From positions 27,253 through 91,252 of the forward strand of contig NZ_FXAJ01000010.1 of assembly GCF_900177535.1 (NCBI RefSeq): a DNA stretch of 64,000 nt, written 5' to 3'. This DNA comes from Priestia filamentosa (GTDB lineage: Bacteria; Bacillota; Bacilli; Bacillales; Bacillaceae_H). The notes under the pieces were generated by a model. The model saw only the letters and a list, made by a program, of their open reading frames with translations. It searched no databases and was not told the origin of the DNA. Below are positions 49,153 to 58,846 of the stretch, in pieces. The position numbers and the translations under genes are program-made. Each line of letters starts with the position of its first letter. Position 1 is the stretch's first letter.

Positions 49153-50310
49153 GTGAATTCGTTTTACCGTAACACATGGGCTGAAATTGATTTAGAAGCT
49201 GTTTCTCATAACGTAAATTGCTTAAAAGAATGGCTGCCAAAGGGTAAACAAATTATGGCTGTTGTAAAAGCAAACGGATATGGGCACGGTGATATTGAAG
49301 TAGCGAAAGAAGCAATTGGAGCAGGAGCTACGTTTTTAGGAGTAGCATTGCTTGATGAGGGAATTAAACTAAGAGCAAATGGGATTAAAGTTCCGATTTT
49401 AGTATTAGGAGACGTGCCTCCTTCATATGTTGATATTGCAGCAGAGTATGATATCTCACTTACCCTTCATAATGAAAGTTGGTTACGTGAAGCATCAAAG
49501 TATGATATAAAGAAGCCTCTTTCTCTTCATATGAAAATTGATACAGGCATGAATCGCATTGGATTTAAAGATAAAGATGTAATGGAGCGTGTTGTCTCAA
49601 AAGTTAAACAATCTTCTCATTTTGTGCTAGAGGGCCTTTTTACACATTTTGCAACAGCAGATGAGCTTCATAGTGAGTATTACGAAGAGCAAAGTAAGTG
49701 TTTCGTTGAAACTGTGTATTATCTGAAATCAAAAGGGATTTGTCCTCCTAACGTTCACTGTGCAAACAGTGCTTCAACTTTACGTTTACCACATGATTGT
49801 TTTACAATGGTACGCTTCGGGATTTCAATGTACGGTTTAAGCCCGTCATCTGAAATGAAAAAAGTATTGCCATTTACATTAAAGCCAGTTCTATCTCTCT
49901 ATACATCTTTGATACACGTTAAGAGTCTAGAAGAGGGTGAAAGCATTAGCTATGGAGCAACATACACAACAAAGAAAGAAGAATGGATCGGAACTGTGCC
50001 AATTGGTTATGCAGACGGTTGGCTTCGAGGTCTTCAAGGTTTTACAGCATTAATGAACGGAGAGGAAGTACAAAATGTTGGACGCATTTGCATGGATCAA
50101 CTTATGTTTAGACTTCCAAAAGATGCAGCGGTCGGCACAAAAGTCACGTTAATAGGTCATGATGGCGGGAAGTCCATTAGCGCAGATGATATTGCAAGCT
50201 ATCTTAATACAATTAATTATGAAGTTACTTGTATGATTAGTGATCGCGTTCCTCGAGTATATAAGAGAGCAGATAAAGTTGTAAAAGTTATAAATAATGT
50301 GCTAGCTTAA
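49153..50310 (+). CDS. alr: Alanine racemase
   Basis: 385 residues; PLP enzyme making D-Ala for the wall. PLP lysine K39 in AVVKANGYGHG and catalytic tyrosine in SISYGATY (about 262); GRICMDQLM is the family block. GTG 49153 (nine bases after AAAGGAA) fits the family N-terminus NSFYRNTWAEIDL; the GTG at 49144 overlaps the ribosome site. Confidence 0.95.
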   Translation: MNSFYRNTWAEIDLEAVSHNVNCLKEWLPKGKQIMAVVKANGYGHGDIEVAKEAIGAGATFLGVALLDEGIKLRANGIKVPILVLGDVPPSYVDIAAEYDISLTLHNESWLREASKYDIKKPLSLHMKIDTGMNRIGFKDKDVMERVVSKVKQSSHFVLEGLFTHFATADELHSEYYEEQSKCFVETVYYLKSKGICPPNVHCANSASTLRLPHDCFTMVRFGISMYGLSPSSEMKKVLPFTLKPVLSLYTSLIHVKSLEEGESISYGATYTTKKEEWIGTVPIGYADGWLRGLQGFTALMNGEEVQNVGRICMDQLMFRLPKDAAVGTKVTLIGHDGGKSISADDIASYLNTINYEVTCMISDRVPRVYKRADKVVKVINNVLA

Positions 50311-50459
50311 AGTAGCAAGGCGTGATTTTTTATGATTGCATGCATAAAATAATAGTATTGATGACGATAATAGTTGAAGAAATGACAGAATTCGCTTTGC
50401 ATAAAACTGTATAGATGGTATGATGAAAAAAGATAAAAATAATTTATATTTAATATCTT

Positions 50460-50513
50460 ACTCGTCTGTAAGAGGAAACAAGTAGTGCCTTAATTAGGTT
50501 CTACTGTTTACAA
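50460..50513 (+). promoter_or_regulatory. Structured leader of the ndoAI-ndoA genes
   Basis: Small hairpin CTTAC / GTAAG near 50459-50474, then AACAAGTAG ... CTACTGTT with inner CCT / AGG (about 50478-50512). Not a terminator, as no T-run follows. Confidence 0.4.
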
Positions 50514-50580
50514 TGTGCTCTCATAATAAAAAAATTAACTATTCTTATTTGTTTTGTACTGATGGTGGAGGTGTATGTTG

Positions 50581-50862
50581 GTGTCTGAAGCGAGCGCAAC
50601 GATGGAGCTTTTAGTTCGTTTACCACAACATTTAGTATCTGAACTAGATGCTATCGCAAAGCAGGAAAACAGTAACCGAAATGATTTGATTAATCAAGCT
50701 GTAAAGAAGTTCGTTGATGAGAAAAGAAATAGTAGCATCCGCAATAATATGCGACGGGGTTATATGGAAATGGCGAAAATTAACCTAAATATTGCGTCTG
50801 AAGCTTTCTTGGCTGAACATGAAGCGGACAACACAGTCGAACGTCTTGTAAGTGGAGGATAA
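50581..50862 (+). CDS. ndoAI: Antitoxin NdoAI (EndoAI)
   Basis: 93 residues, ribbon-helix-helix antitoxin that neutralises Ndo[22 protein letters not shown] and [13 protein letters not shown] form the DNA-binding [23 protein letters not shown] and TVERLVSGG are conserved with B. subtilis EndoAI and hold the toxin-binding part. GTG 50581, seven bases after TGGAGGTG, fits the family start MSE; in-frame ATG 50575 is too near. Confidence 0.93.
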   Translation: MSEASATMELLVRLPQHLVSELDAIAKQENSNRNDLINQAVKKFVDEKRNSSIRNNMRRGYMEMAKINLNIASEAFLAEHEADNTVERLVSGG

Positions 50863-50867
50863 AACGG

Positions 50868-51218
50868 TTGGTAGTAAAACGTGGCGACGTTTATTTCGCT
50901 GATTTATCTCCCGTTGTTGGTTCTGAGCAAGGAGGGGTCCGACCAGTCCTTGTTATTCAAAACAACATTGGTAACCGTTTTAGTCCCACGGTTATTGTCG
51001 CAGCCATTACCGCTCAAATTCAAAAAGCAAAGCTACCTACGCATGTAGAAATTAATGCTAAGAAATACGGGTTTGAACGAGACTCCGTTATTCTGTTAGA
51101 GCAGGTTCGAACAATTGATAAGCAGCGTTTAACAGACAAGATTACGCATCTTGATGAAGAAATGATGAGTAAAGTCGATAAAGCGTTACAAATTAGCCTT
51201 GGGCTTATTGATTTTTAG
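50868..51218 (+). CDS. ndoA: mRNA interferase NdoA (MazF/EndoA)
   Basis: 116 residues, nearly identical in pattern to B. subtilis EndoA, which cuts RNA at [27 protein letters not shown] has the catalytic Arg region, [10 protein letters not shown] the next strand, and [20 protein letters not shown] the active-site threonine. TTG start five bases after the antitoxin stop, so they are coupled. Confidence 0.95.
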   Translation: MVVKRGDVYFADLSPVVGSEQGGVRPVLVIQNNIGNRFSPTVIVAAITAQIQKAKLPTHVEINAKKYGFERDSVILLEQVRTIDKQRLTDKITHLDEEMMSKVDKALQISLGLIDF

Positions 51219-51328
51219 ACTTGTAAATAATGGAATTAATATTATCTTTGTGTATCATTTTTCAGGTTATAAGTAGAAAAATTAAGCGAAGCGATCGCAC
51301 ACAACTACCAGATTAACAGCAATGATGA

Positions 51329-51430
51329 GGGTATTCCGGCCTTTATATAGGGGAGTACCCTTATTCTTGACTGGAAAAACTAAATACACGTATGATTAAA
51401 AGTAGGGGATTTTTCACTCCTGCTTTTTTT
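51329..51430 (+). terminator. Two candidate hairpins between ndoA and rsbR
   Basis: GGGTATTCC (51329-51337) / GGAGTACCC (51352-51360) with a G-T pair and short T-rich tail, then AGTAGG / CCTGCT followed by TTTTTTT (about 51401-51429). The second looks the better terminator; the rsb operon promoter must be near. Confidence 0.55.
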
Positions 51431-51508
51431 CATTACTGTTATAATAGAAGAGACAGTTTAAAAATAATATTTTGTTATATATATGTGTACTGTAATAAGG
51501 AGGACAAG

Positions 51509-52342
51509 ATGGAACGGAGTATTCAACAATATATAATTGAACATAGACAAGAAATCGCAAAAGGTTGGCTTGATACAATGAAGGATGTATCAGCAGAACC
51601 TCTTACAAATGTAGTATCTGAGAACGTTTATGTTAGCATGAATTCTGAATTTCTTGATATTATCTTTAGTCACCAAATAGAGTCACCTGAGCACTTTAGA
51701 ACAAAGTTAGAAGAGTTCATTGAACGTGTTGTAAAACTCGGCTGGCCACTCACATATTTGACGCGAGCAATTCGTTTGCTTCGTAAAGTAATCCTAGAGT
51801 TGCTTATGGAAGATGAGTTTGCACGTGATGATAACTACGTGCCCATGGAAACTGTGCAAGAATTAGAGCTATGGGCAGAACCTATCTATCATGAGTTAGA
51901 AGACATCTACGCGACATCTTGGGAAAACACAATTAATCTCCAAAAAGTGGCTCTTCAAGAACTATCAGCGCCGCTTATTCCAATCTTTGATAACATCACA
52001 GTGATGCCTCTGGTAGGAACGATTGACACGGAACGGGCAAGCATTATCATGGAAAATCTTTTAGAGGGTGTTGTAAAACATCGGTCAGAAGTTGTGCTTA
52101 TTGATATAACAGGAGTTCCTGTTGTTGATACAATGGTGGCACATCATATTATCCAAGCTTCGGAGGCAGTACGACTAGTTGGGGCGAAATGTCTTATTGT
52201 TGGTATTCGTCCTGAAATTGCCCAAACAATTGTTAATCTTGGCATTCGTTTAGATCAAGTTATTACGAAAAATTCTCTAAGAGTAGGCGTTGAACGCGCC
52301 CTTGAAATAACAAACAGACAAATTATAAGTATGGAGGAATAG
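51509..52342 (+). CDS. rsbRA: Stressosome co-antagonist RsbRA
   Basis: 277 residues. N-terminal non-heme-globin-like sensor (about 1-140), linker, then STAS domain. Phospho-threonine sites fit VGTIDTERA and [12 protein letters not shown]. Forms the stressosome with RsbS and is phosphorylated by RsbT upon stress. ATG 51509 after AAGGAGGA. First of eight closely packed genes. Confidence 0.95.
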   Translation: MERSIQQYIIEHRQEIAKGWLDTMKDVSAEPLTNVVSENVYVSMNSEFLDIIFSHQIESPEHFRTKLEEFIERVVKLGWPLTYLTRAIRLLRKVILELLMEDEFARDDNYVPMETVQELELWAEPIYHELEDIYATSWENTINLQKVALQELSAPLIPIFDNITVMPLVGTIDTERASIIMENLLEGVVKHRSEVVLIDITGVPVVDTMVAHHIIQASEAVRLVGAKCLIVGIRPEIAQTIVNLGIRLDQVITKNSLRVGVERALEITNRQIISMEE

Positions 52343-52344
52343 CT

Positions 52345-52701
52345 ATGCGAATTCCTATATTAAAGCTATATGACTACTTATTAGTTTCCATTCAGTGGGA
52401 GCTTGACGATCAAACCGCAATCCAATTTCAAGAAGATCTATTAAATAAAATTCACCAAACAGGTGCAAAAGGAGTCGTAATTGACTTAACATCAATCGAT
52501 ATGATTGATTCATTTATAGCAAAAGTTTTAGGTGATGTTGTTAACATGTCCGGACTGATGGGAGCAAAAGTCGTCTTAACTGGTATTCAGCCAGCAGTAG
52601 CCATTACTCTTATTGAACTTGGGATTGGATTAAGCGATGTATGGACAGCCTTAGATTTGGAAAAAGGACTTGAGAAGCTCCAGTATGAATTGGGGGAATA
52701 G
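52345..52701 (+). CDS. rsbS: Stressosome antagonist RsbS
   Basis: 118 residues, a single STAS domain with the phospho-serine in [10 protein letters not shown] (about residue 59). Holds RsbT in the stressosome; released on phosphorylation. Two bases after rsbR. Confidence 0.95.
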   Translation: MRIPILKLYDYLLVSIQWELDDQTAIQFQEDLLNKIHQTGAKGVVIDLTSIDMIDSFIAKVLGDVVNMSGLMGAKVVLTGIQPAVAITLIELGIGLSDVWTALDLEKGLEKLQYELGE

Positions 52702-52703
52702 CA

Positions 52704-53105
52704 ATGGAATTCCAATCCTGCGTCAAAATTATTACGGAGTGGGATATTGTGGCTGCCCGTCAATTAGGTCGCAATGTCTCTAAAGAGTTAGGTTTCGGAA
52801 CGGTCGATCAAGCTCGGATTACAACCGCAATCTCTGAACTAGCTCGGAATATATATTTATATACAGATAAAGGCCAAATATGCATCGAGAAGATATTTGA
52901 AAGAGGAAAATCGGGCCTTTTAATCATAGCAAAAGACCAAGGTCCGGGAATTGCGGACATACGAAAAGTAATGGAAGACGGTTATACAACCTCAGGAGGA
53001 TTAGGAGCTGGTCTTCCTGGTGTAAAAAGACTCGTTGATCAATTTGATATTAATTCAGTTGTTAATGAAGGAACAGAAATTCGAGCAGTTAAGTGGCTCC
53101 GGTAA
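52704..53105 (+). CDS. rsbT: Switch serine/threonine kinase RsbT
   Basis: 133 residues, GHKL kinase: ARITTAISELARNIYLYT (N box), AKDQGPGIADI (G1) and TSGGLGAGLPGVKRLVD (G2). Phosphorylates RsbR and RsbS, then activates RsbU. Two bases after rsbS. Confidence 0.95.
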   Translation: MEFQSCVKIITEWDIVAARQLGRNVSKELGFGTVDQARITTAISELARNIYLYTDKGQICIEKIFERGKSGLLIIAKDQGPGIADIRKVMEDGYTTSGGLGAGLPGVKRLVDQFDINSVVNEGTEIRAVKWLR

Positions 53106-53116
53106 GGGGGAGAAGA

Positions 53117-54127
53117 ATGGATTTTCAAAATGAAATGAAGGCACTATACCGGGACATACTCAGCAGCTATTTGCAAACGCCAAATGAAACGGTGTTGTAT
53201 GAAGGGCAAAAGCTAAGCCGTAAGTCTCTTGAGAATAATATCTCCCCTGAAGATATTGTTAGTATCCATAAAGAAGTGATTGAAGAAATTCATCAAGATA
53301 TTCCAAAAGAAGTTCTCCAATCATTGGATTTTCTACTTGAAATGATGATTAGCTATGGGCTTGCGCTAGGTGAACATCAAATGCTCAAGAGCAAGCAAAT
53401 TGAGCTGAACTCTGAAATTGAAATCGCCTCAAATGTTCAACAAAATTTGCTTGGTACAGCAGTGCCTTCCTTAAAGTCGCTAGATATTGGGGCTATTAGT
53501 ATTCCCGCTAAAAAGATGAGCGGGGATTATTATCATTTTGTACAAGACGAGAATGATCGTATTAGCATTGCTGTTGCTGATGTTATTGGAAAAGGTATTC
53601 CGGCTGCAATGTGTATGTCAATGATCAAATATGCTATGGATAGCTTACCTGAATCAAGGAAGACTCCTGACTATGTATTGGAGAATTTAAACAATGTAGT
53701 AGAACAAAATGTTGATCCAAGCATGTTTATTACCATGTTTTTCGGTATCTATGACTCTGCGGATGGAAGTTTCTGCTACTCCTCAGCAGGTCATGAGCCA
53801 GGATTCTATTACAATGCGAAAGAAGACAAGTTTTCAGATATAGACGGTAAGGGCCTTGTCTTAGGGGTTGATCGACATCGTAAATACAAACAGTATGAAA
53901 AGCATCTTGAGATAGGAGATCTTATTGTTCTGTTAACAGATGGGGTAACAGAATGCCGAACAGAAGAAGGATTTATTGAGCGAGAACAAATTATTGATCT
54001 TATTCGGAAGTATATGCATCTTCCAGCTCAAGAAGTTGTACACTCTATTTACAAGGAATTGGAAAAATTACAAGATTTCCAACTTCGTGATGATTTTACC
54101 CTTATTATTTTAAAAAGATTGGTTTAA
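53117..54127 (+). CDS. rsbU: PP2C phosphatase RsbU
   Basis: 336 residues. N-terminal four-helix RsbT-binding domain (about 1-110), then PP2C-type domain with SGDYYHF, AVADVIGKGIPAAM, FYSSAGHEPG-type and LTDGVTE, DDFTLI metal-site motifs. Dephosphorylates RsbV to turn on sigma-B. ATG 53117 after AAGGGGGAG. A sigma-B promoter overlaps its stop codon. Confidence 0.94.
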   Translation: MDFQNEMKALYRDILSSYLQTPNETVLYEGQKLSRKSLENNISPEDIVSIHKEVIEEIHQDIPKEVLQSLDFLLEMMISYGLALGEHQMLKSKQIELNSEIEIASNVQQNLLGTAVPSLKSLDIGAISIPAKKMSGDYYHFVQDENDRISIAVADVIGKGIPAAMCMSMIKYAMDSLPESRKTPDYVLENLNNVVEQNVDPSMFITMFFGIYDSADGSFCYSSAGHEPGFYYNAKEDKFSDIDGKGLVLGVDRHRKYKQYEKHLEIGDLIVLLTDGVTECRTEEGFIEREQIIDLIRKYMHLPAQEVVHSIYKELEKLQDFQLRDDFTLIILKRLV

Positions 54128-54146
54128 CTTATTAAAATAAGGGTAA
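54122..54146 (+). promoter_or_regulatory. Sigma-B promoter of rsbV-rsbW-sigB-rsbX
   Basis: GTTTAA (54122-54127), 13 bases, GGGTAA (54141-54146): a perfect match to the sigma-B consensus, giving the autoregulatory loop known from B. subtilis. The -35 covers the rsbU stop. Confidence 0.92.
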
Positions 54147-54184
54147 CTAAATTGATAGCAGTATAATTGAAGGAGGTAAATCCT

Positions 54185-54517
54185 GTGAACTTATCAATAG
54201 ATGTACAAATGAAGGATGAAAAACATTACATCACTTTAGCCGGTGAAATCGACGCTTATACAGCGCCAGAGTTAAAAAATAAATTTATGGAATTAGCACA
54301 GTTGTCAGAACCATATATTGTTGTGGATTTGACAAATGTTTCTTATATGGATAGTACAGGTTTAGGTGTATTTATTGCGCTACTAAAAGCAATTAAGAGT
54401 AGCGAAGGTAAATTGAAATTTGTTGGTGTTTCAGAACGAATTAAACGTTTGTTTGACATCACAGGTCTAACGGAAATTTTAAATGTAAATTCTCACGTAG
54501 AGGGTGGCGTAAAATGA
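54185..54517 (+). CDS. rsbV: Anti-anti-sigma factor RsbV
   Basis: 110 residues, STAS domain with phospho-serine in YMDSTGLGVF (about residue 57). Unphosphorylated RsbV binds RsbW and frees sigma-B. GTG 54185 after AAGGAGGT. Confidence 0.95.
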   Translation: MNLSIDVQMKDEKHYITLAGEIDAYTAPELKNKFMELAQLSEPYIVVDLTNVSYMDSTGLGVFIALLKAIKSSEGKLKFVGVSERIKRLFDITGLTEILNVNSHVEGGVK

Positions 54518-54996
54518 AACAACCATATGATATCGTAGAGATGAAAATCCCTGCTAAACCAGATTATGTGGCCATTGCTCGTTTAACGTTATCGGGAATT
54601 GCTAACAGAATGGGCTTTTCCTATGACGATATTGAAGATATGAAAATTGCAATTAGTGAAGCATGTACGAACGCTGTACAGCATGCCTATAAAGAAGAAA
54701 TTGGAGAGATTACAGTTGCTTTTGGTCTTTACGAAGAATATTTAGAGATCGTTGTAGCTGATAAAGGTGAATCATTTGATTATGGTGACTTGCAAAAAGA
54801 AGCAGGACCATATGAAACATCTCGAGAAGTTGAAGAACTACCAGAAGGTGGTCTTGGCTTATATTTGATCGATACTCTTATGGACCAAACAAAAATTACT
54901 CATAATAAAGGTCTTACTTTAATGATGGCGAAGAACTTACAAAGAGAGCAGGTGGAGAGTGATGGCAGCACAATCTCAACCTACGAAGCTAAGTAA
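54514..54996 (+). CDS. rsbW: Anti-sigma-B factor and kinase RsbW
   Basis: 160 residues, GHKL kinase with MKIAISEACTNAVQHAYK, VADKGESFDY and EGGLGLYLIDTLMD. Binds sigma-B, or phosphorylates RsbV. Its ATG overlaps the rsbV stop (ATGA). Confidence 0.95.
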   Translation: MKQPYDIVEMKIPAKPDYVAIARLTLSGIANRMGFSYDDIEDMKIAISEACTNAVQHAYKEEIGEITVAFGLYEEYLEIVVADKGESFDYGDLQKEAGPYETSREVEELPEGGLGLYLIDTLMDQTKITHNKGLTLMMAKNLQREQVESDGSTISTYEAK

Positions 54997-55756
54997 AGAA
55001 GAAGTTATCAAGCTTATTGATCAATATCAAAAAAATAACGATGAAGATGCTCAAGACAGACTTGTTATTCAATATAAAGGTCTTGTAGAATCCATTGCCA
55101 GAAGATATTCAAAAGGTGGCAACATTCATGAAGATATTTCTCAAGTTGGGATGCTTGGATTATTAGGAGCTATTCGTCGATTTGACCCAAGCTATGAGCG
55201 TAGTTTTGAATCATTTGCAGTCCCGACTATCGTTGGAGAAATTAAAAGATTTCTTCGTGATAAAACATGGAGTGTACATGTTCCGCGTCGGATTAAGGAA
55301 CTTGGTCCACGTATTAAGGCAACAGTTGAAGAACTTACGACAAAACTTCAACGGTCACCTAAAGTACATGAGATTGCTGACCATCTTGAAGTATCTGAAG
55401 AGGAAGTACTTGAAACAATGGAGATGGGCCAAAGTTATCAAGCACTTTCTGTTGATCACTCAATTGAAGCAGATTCAGATGGAAGTACAGTAACAATCCT
55501 AGATTTAGTGGGGCAAAGAGAAAGCGGATATGAGACTGTTGACCAACGGTTAGTATTAGAGAGAGTACTCCACGTTTTAACAGAGCGCGAGCGAGAAATC
55601 ATTCAGTGTACTTTTATGGAAAACTTAAGTCAAAAAGATACAGGAGAGAAGTTAGGTATTTCTCAAATGCATGTATCAAGACTTCAGCGAAGAGCGTTAG
55701 AAAAGCTGCGTAATGCAGTTAGGACAGATGCTGAAAAAGTGGAGAATTCACTTTAA
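54962..55756 (+). CDS. sigB: General stress sigma factor SigB
   Basis: 264 residues, sigma-70 group 3. Region 2: LVESIARRYSKGGNIHEDISQVGMLGLL; region 3: RIKELGPRIKATVEEL; region 4: LTEREREIIQCTFMENLSQKDTGEKLGISQMHVSRLQRRA. Overlaps rsbW by about 35 bases, giving coupled translation. ATG 54962 after AGGTGGAG. Confidence 0.96.
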   Translation: MAAQSQPTKLSKEEVIKLIDQYQKNNDEDAQDRLVIQYKGLVESIARRYSKGGNIHEDISQVGMLGLLGAIRRFDPSYERSFESFAVPTIVGEIKRFLRDKTWSVHVPRRIKELGPRIKATVEELTTKLQRSPKVHEIADHLEVSEEEVLETMEMGQSYQALSVDHSIEADSDGSTVTILDLVGQRESGYETVDQRLVLERVLHVLTEREREIIQCTFMENLSQKDTGEKLGISQMHVSRLQRRALEKLRNAVRTDAEKVENSL

Positions 55757-56355
55757 TGATGAACGAATCTATTCCGCAAGTAAAAGTAGAAACCTATCAG
55801 GTTTCTAAAAATGGAAGTCATTACTGCGGAGATAGCTACTTCATAGCAGACACAGAGGATTACTTCCTCTGTGTTGTAGCAGATGGTCTTGGAAGCGGAG
55901 AGTATGCTATGTATGCAGCTGTTGCTGTTAAAGAAGCTGCTGAACGCTTTCAAAACCAAGAAGTAGAAGAGATTATGTCACAGTGCAACAACGCTCTAAA
56001 AAGTACACGAGGTGCAGCTGTTTCAGTTTTGAAGATTTACAAAAAGAAACTGCAATTTATATATAGTGGAGTAGGCAATATTCGTTTTTATCTATATTCA
56101 CCTGATGGAAATCTAACATATCCCATTCCAGTAAATGGCTTTCTTTCTGGGAAACCTCAGTCCTTTAAAACTGGTACGTTTTCTTATCAGCCAGGAAGTC
56201 ACTTTTTAATTCATACAGATGGCATTTCAATCAGTGGGATTAAAAATATCTTTTCGCGGTCAAGGTCGCTTTCTGATATTTCTTCCTATATGCAAATGAG
56301 TATTCCTCCTTCAAATGATGACGCAACATATGTTTTAGGTTGTATTGGTCACTAA
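55756..56355 (+). CDS. rsbX: PP2C phosphatase RsbX
   Basis: 199 residues, compact PP2C: GSHYCGDSYF, CVVADGLGSGEYA, IYSGVGNIRFY and HTDGIS. Dephosphorylates RsbR and RsbS, resetting the stressosome. Its ATG overlaps the sigB stop. Confidence 0.93.
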   Translation: MMNESIPQVKVETYQVSKNGSHYCGDSYFIADTEDYFLCVVADGLGSGEYAMYAAVAVKEAAERFQNQEVEEIMSQCNNALKSTRGAAVSVLKIYKKKLQFIYSGVGNIRFYLYSPDGNLTYPIPVNGFLSGKPQSFKTGTFSYQPGSHFLIHTDGISISGIKNIFSRSRSLSDISSYMQMSIPPSNDDATYVLGCIGH

Positions 56356-56371
56356 AAGAATAAAGTGCAGC

Positions 56372-56404
56372 AACAGATTATCAGGGGGTAATCTGTTTTT
56401 TTTG
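56372..56404 (+). terminator. Terminator of the sigB operon
   Basis: AACAGATTA / TAATCTGTT and T-run. Confidence 0.88.
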
Positions 56405-56468
56405 TTTCTTTTGTAAGAGAGGAAGAAATTGCTATAATAAAGAAAGGTCCAGCGAAGGAGGAACTTGT

Positions 56469-58634
56469 ATGTCATTAACAAAAGAACAGCAGTTGAAGCA
56501 AATTGAGGCTTCATTACATATACCTTTAAAAAAGATTAAAAGCGTAATTGAACTCACTGAAGAAGGAAATACAGTACCATTTATTGCACGCTACCGAAAG
56601 GAAATGACAGGGGCTCTTGATGAAGTTGAAATACAGTCTGTGCTAGATCGATGGACATACCTTCAAAATCTTGAAAACCGAAAAGAAGAAGTTTTAAGAC
56701 TTATTGACGAACAAGGGAAATTATCAGATGACCTCAAAAAGCAAATTGAAAAGGCTTTAAAGCTTCAGGAAGTAGAAGATTTATATAGACCATATAAGCA
56801 AAAAAGAAGAACGAAAGCAACAATTGCTAAAGAGCGGGGATTACAGCCGCTTGCTGACTGGTTGCTAACTTTCTCAACAAAAGAAGAAGTAGAGAACTAT
56901 GCCCAAAAGTTTATCTCTCCAGATAAAGAAGTACGGACGATAGAAGAAGCTCTAGAAGGAGCAGCAGATATTATTGCTGAAGAGATTTCAGATCATCCTA
57001 AATACCGAGAATGGATTCGTGTGCAAACTAGAAAAGAAGGTAAAATTGTATCAGCTAAGAAAAAGGATGCAATAGATGAGAAAGAAGTTTACAGCATGTA
57101 TTATGAATATGAAGAGAACATTAATAGAATTGTACCTCATAGAGTGTTGGCGTTGAATCGAGGAGAAAGTGAAAATGTTCTTCGTATTTCAATGGGTTTT
57201 CCGGAAGATCGCATTATTCAATATTTAGAGCGCAAAATGATTAAAAATATTCATGCTCCATCTGTTTCTTATGTAAAAAAAGCAATTGCAGATGGATTTA
57301 AACGCCTTTTAGCTCCTTCTATTGAAAGAGAAATTCGAAGTGAACTTACAGAAGTAGGAGAGAATCAGGCTATTAAAATCTTCTCTGAGAACTTGCGTAA
57401 TTTACTTTTACAGCCTCCTCTTAAAGGGAAAATGGTGCTAGGAGTAGATCCTGCATATCGAACGGGTTGTAAGCTAGCTGTTGTAGATGAAACAGGTAAA
57501 ACATTAGAAATTGATGTGATCTATCCTCATCCACCAAAAGCTAAGAAGCAAGAAGCCTATGACAAAGTTGTTGAACTGCTACAAAAATATAATGTTGAAG
57601 TAGTAGCAATTGGGAATGGAACAGCTTCAAGGGAGACCGAACAGTTTATTGCTGACTTGCTAAAAGATATGAAACAAAATATTTTTTATCTCATTGTCAA
57701 TGAAGCAGGAGCAAGTGTTTATTCAGCCTCTGCGCTTGCGCGTGAAGAGTTTCCTACTCTTCAAGTTGAGGAGCGAAGCGCAATTTCGATTGCTCGTCGT
57801 TTGCAAGATCCGTTAGCAGAGCTTGTTAAAATTGACCCAAAATCTGTTGGAGTTGGTCAATATCAGCATGATGTGTCTCAAAAAAAATTAAACGAGTCAT
57901 TAAAATTTGTTGTTGAAACGGTTGTAAACCAAGTTGGTGTAAATTTAAATACAGCTTCATCTTCTCTTTTACAATATGTAGCAGGGCTTAACAAAACGGT
58001 GGCAAACAATATTGTGCAATATAGAGAAGAAGAGGGGAAACTTATAAATCGTAGCCAGCTCAAGAAGGTTCCTCGATTAGGCGCCAAAACATATGAGCAG
58101 TGCGTTGGTTTCTTGCGTATTTTAGATGGAAAGCAGCCCCTTGATAGAACAGGGATTCATCCTGAGAATTATGAGGCAACTAAAAGATTATTACAAATGA
58201 TGGGAATGACAACTAAAGACCTTGGGAGCCCTTTATTAGCTGAAAAAATAAAAGAACTAAATAAAAAGAAAGCTTCGCAAGAACTAGAAATTGGAGAATT
58301 AACTTTAAACGATATTATCGACTCTCTCCAAAGACCAGAGCGTGACCCACGGGATGAATTACCAAAGCCTCTTCTCAAACAAGATATTCTAAAGCTAGAA
58401 GATTTAACACAAGGGATGGAGCTTGAAGGCACAGTAAGAAATGTTGTGGACTTTGGCGCATTTGTAGATATTGGAGTAAAGCAAGACGGTCTTGTGCACA
58501 TTTCAAAGCTAAGAAATTCATATGTTAAGCACCCATTAGACGTTGTCGCTGTTGGTGATCTAGTAACAGTATGGGTGGAAAGTGTGGATGCTTTAAAAGG
58601 ACGTATTGCTTTGTCCATGATTGCACCTTCTTAA
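56469..58634 (+). CDS. tex: Transcription accessory protein Tex
   Basis: 721 residues. N-terminal helical Tex domain with VPFIARYRKEMTGALDEV, YqgF-like domain (about 320-450: LGVDPAYRTGCKLAVVDETG), HhH pair (AGLNKTVANNIVQYRE, VPRLGAKTYEQCVGFLRI), and C-terminal S1 domain (GTVRNVVDFGAFVDIGVKQDGLVHIS). RNA-binding, conserved in bacteria. AAGGAGGA ribosome site. Homologue of YdcI in B. subtilis at the same place. Confidence 0.94.
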   Translation: MSLTKEQQLKQIEASLHIPLKKIKSVIELTEEGNTVPFIARYRKEMTGALDEVEIQSVLDRWTYLQNLENRKEEVLRLIDEQGKLSDDLKKQIEKALKLQEVEDLYRPYKQKRRTKATIAKERGLQPLADWLLTFSTKEEVENYAQKFISPDKEVRTIEEALEGAADIIAEEISDHPKYREWIRVQTRKEGKIVSAKKKDAIDEKEVYSMYYEYEENINRIVPHRVLALNRGESENVLRISMGFPEDRIIQYLERKMIKNIHAPSVSYVKKAIADGFKRLLAPSIEREIRSELTEVGENQAIKIFSENLRNLLLQPPLKGKMVLGVDPAYRTGCKLAVVDETGKTLEIDVIYPHPPKAKKQEAYDKVVELLQKYNVEVVAIGNGTASRETEQFIADLLKDMKQNIFYLIVNEAGASVYSASALAREEFPTLQVEERSAISIARRLQDPLAELVKIDPKSVGVGQYQHDVSQKKLNESLKFVVETVVNQVGVNLNTASSSLLQYVAGLNKTVANNIVQYREEEGKLINRSQLKKVPRLGAKTYEQCVGFLRILDGKQPLDRTGIHPENYEATKRLLQMMGMTTKDLGSPLLAEKIKELNKKKASQELEIGELTLNDIIDSLQRPERDPRDELPKPLLKQDILKLEDLTQGMELEGTVRNVVDFGAFVDIGVKQDGLVHISKLRNSYVKHPLDVVAVGDLVTVWVESVDALKGRIALSMIAPS

Positions 58635-58640
58635 AACAAG

Positions 58641-58666
58641 GGCACTGCTAAGAGCAGTGCTTCTTT
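58641..58666. terminator. Terminator of tex, within the 3' end of cmpA
   Basis: GCACTGCT-AAG-AGCAGTGC then TTCTTTT on the plus strand; also overlaps the cmpA stop on the minus strand. Confidence 0.8.
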
Positions 58667-58761
58667 TGATAAAAGAACCAACACTGATTCAATAGTTTAA
58701 TTTGATAACGATCTTTTGTATAATAAGCACGCTGCATTTGATTGATTAGCCATGAAGGCAT
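58648..58761 (-). CDS. cmpA: Cortex morphogenetic protein CmpA (37 residues)
   Basis: A short frame on the minus strand, behind AGAAAGGACG, reads MPSWLINQMQRAYYTK then DRYQIKLLNQCWFFYQKKHCS. Length, MPxWL start, QIKLLNQCW and final CS match CmpA of B. subtilis, a forespore quality-control protein that leads to ClpXP-dependent removal of SpoIVA in faulty spores. It lies between tex and the SprT-like gene, exactly as in B. subtilis. Too short for ordinary gene callers. Confidence 0.92.
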   Translation of the reverse strand: MPSWLINQMQRAYYTKDRYQIKLLNQCWFFYQKKHCS

Positions 58762-58846
58762 ATTGCCACGTCCTTTCTGAAAAGGGTAGTAATAGTAAGT
58801 ATATGCGCCTAGGGCTAGTCACGTGCTTATGAAAGGAGATTGAGTA

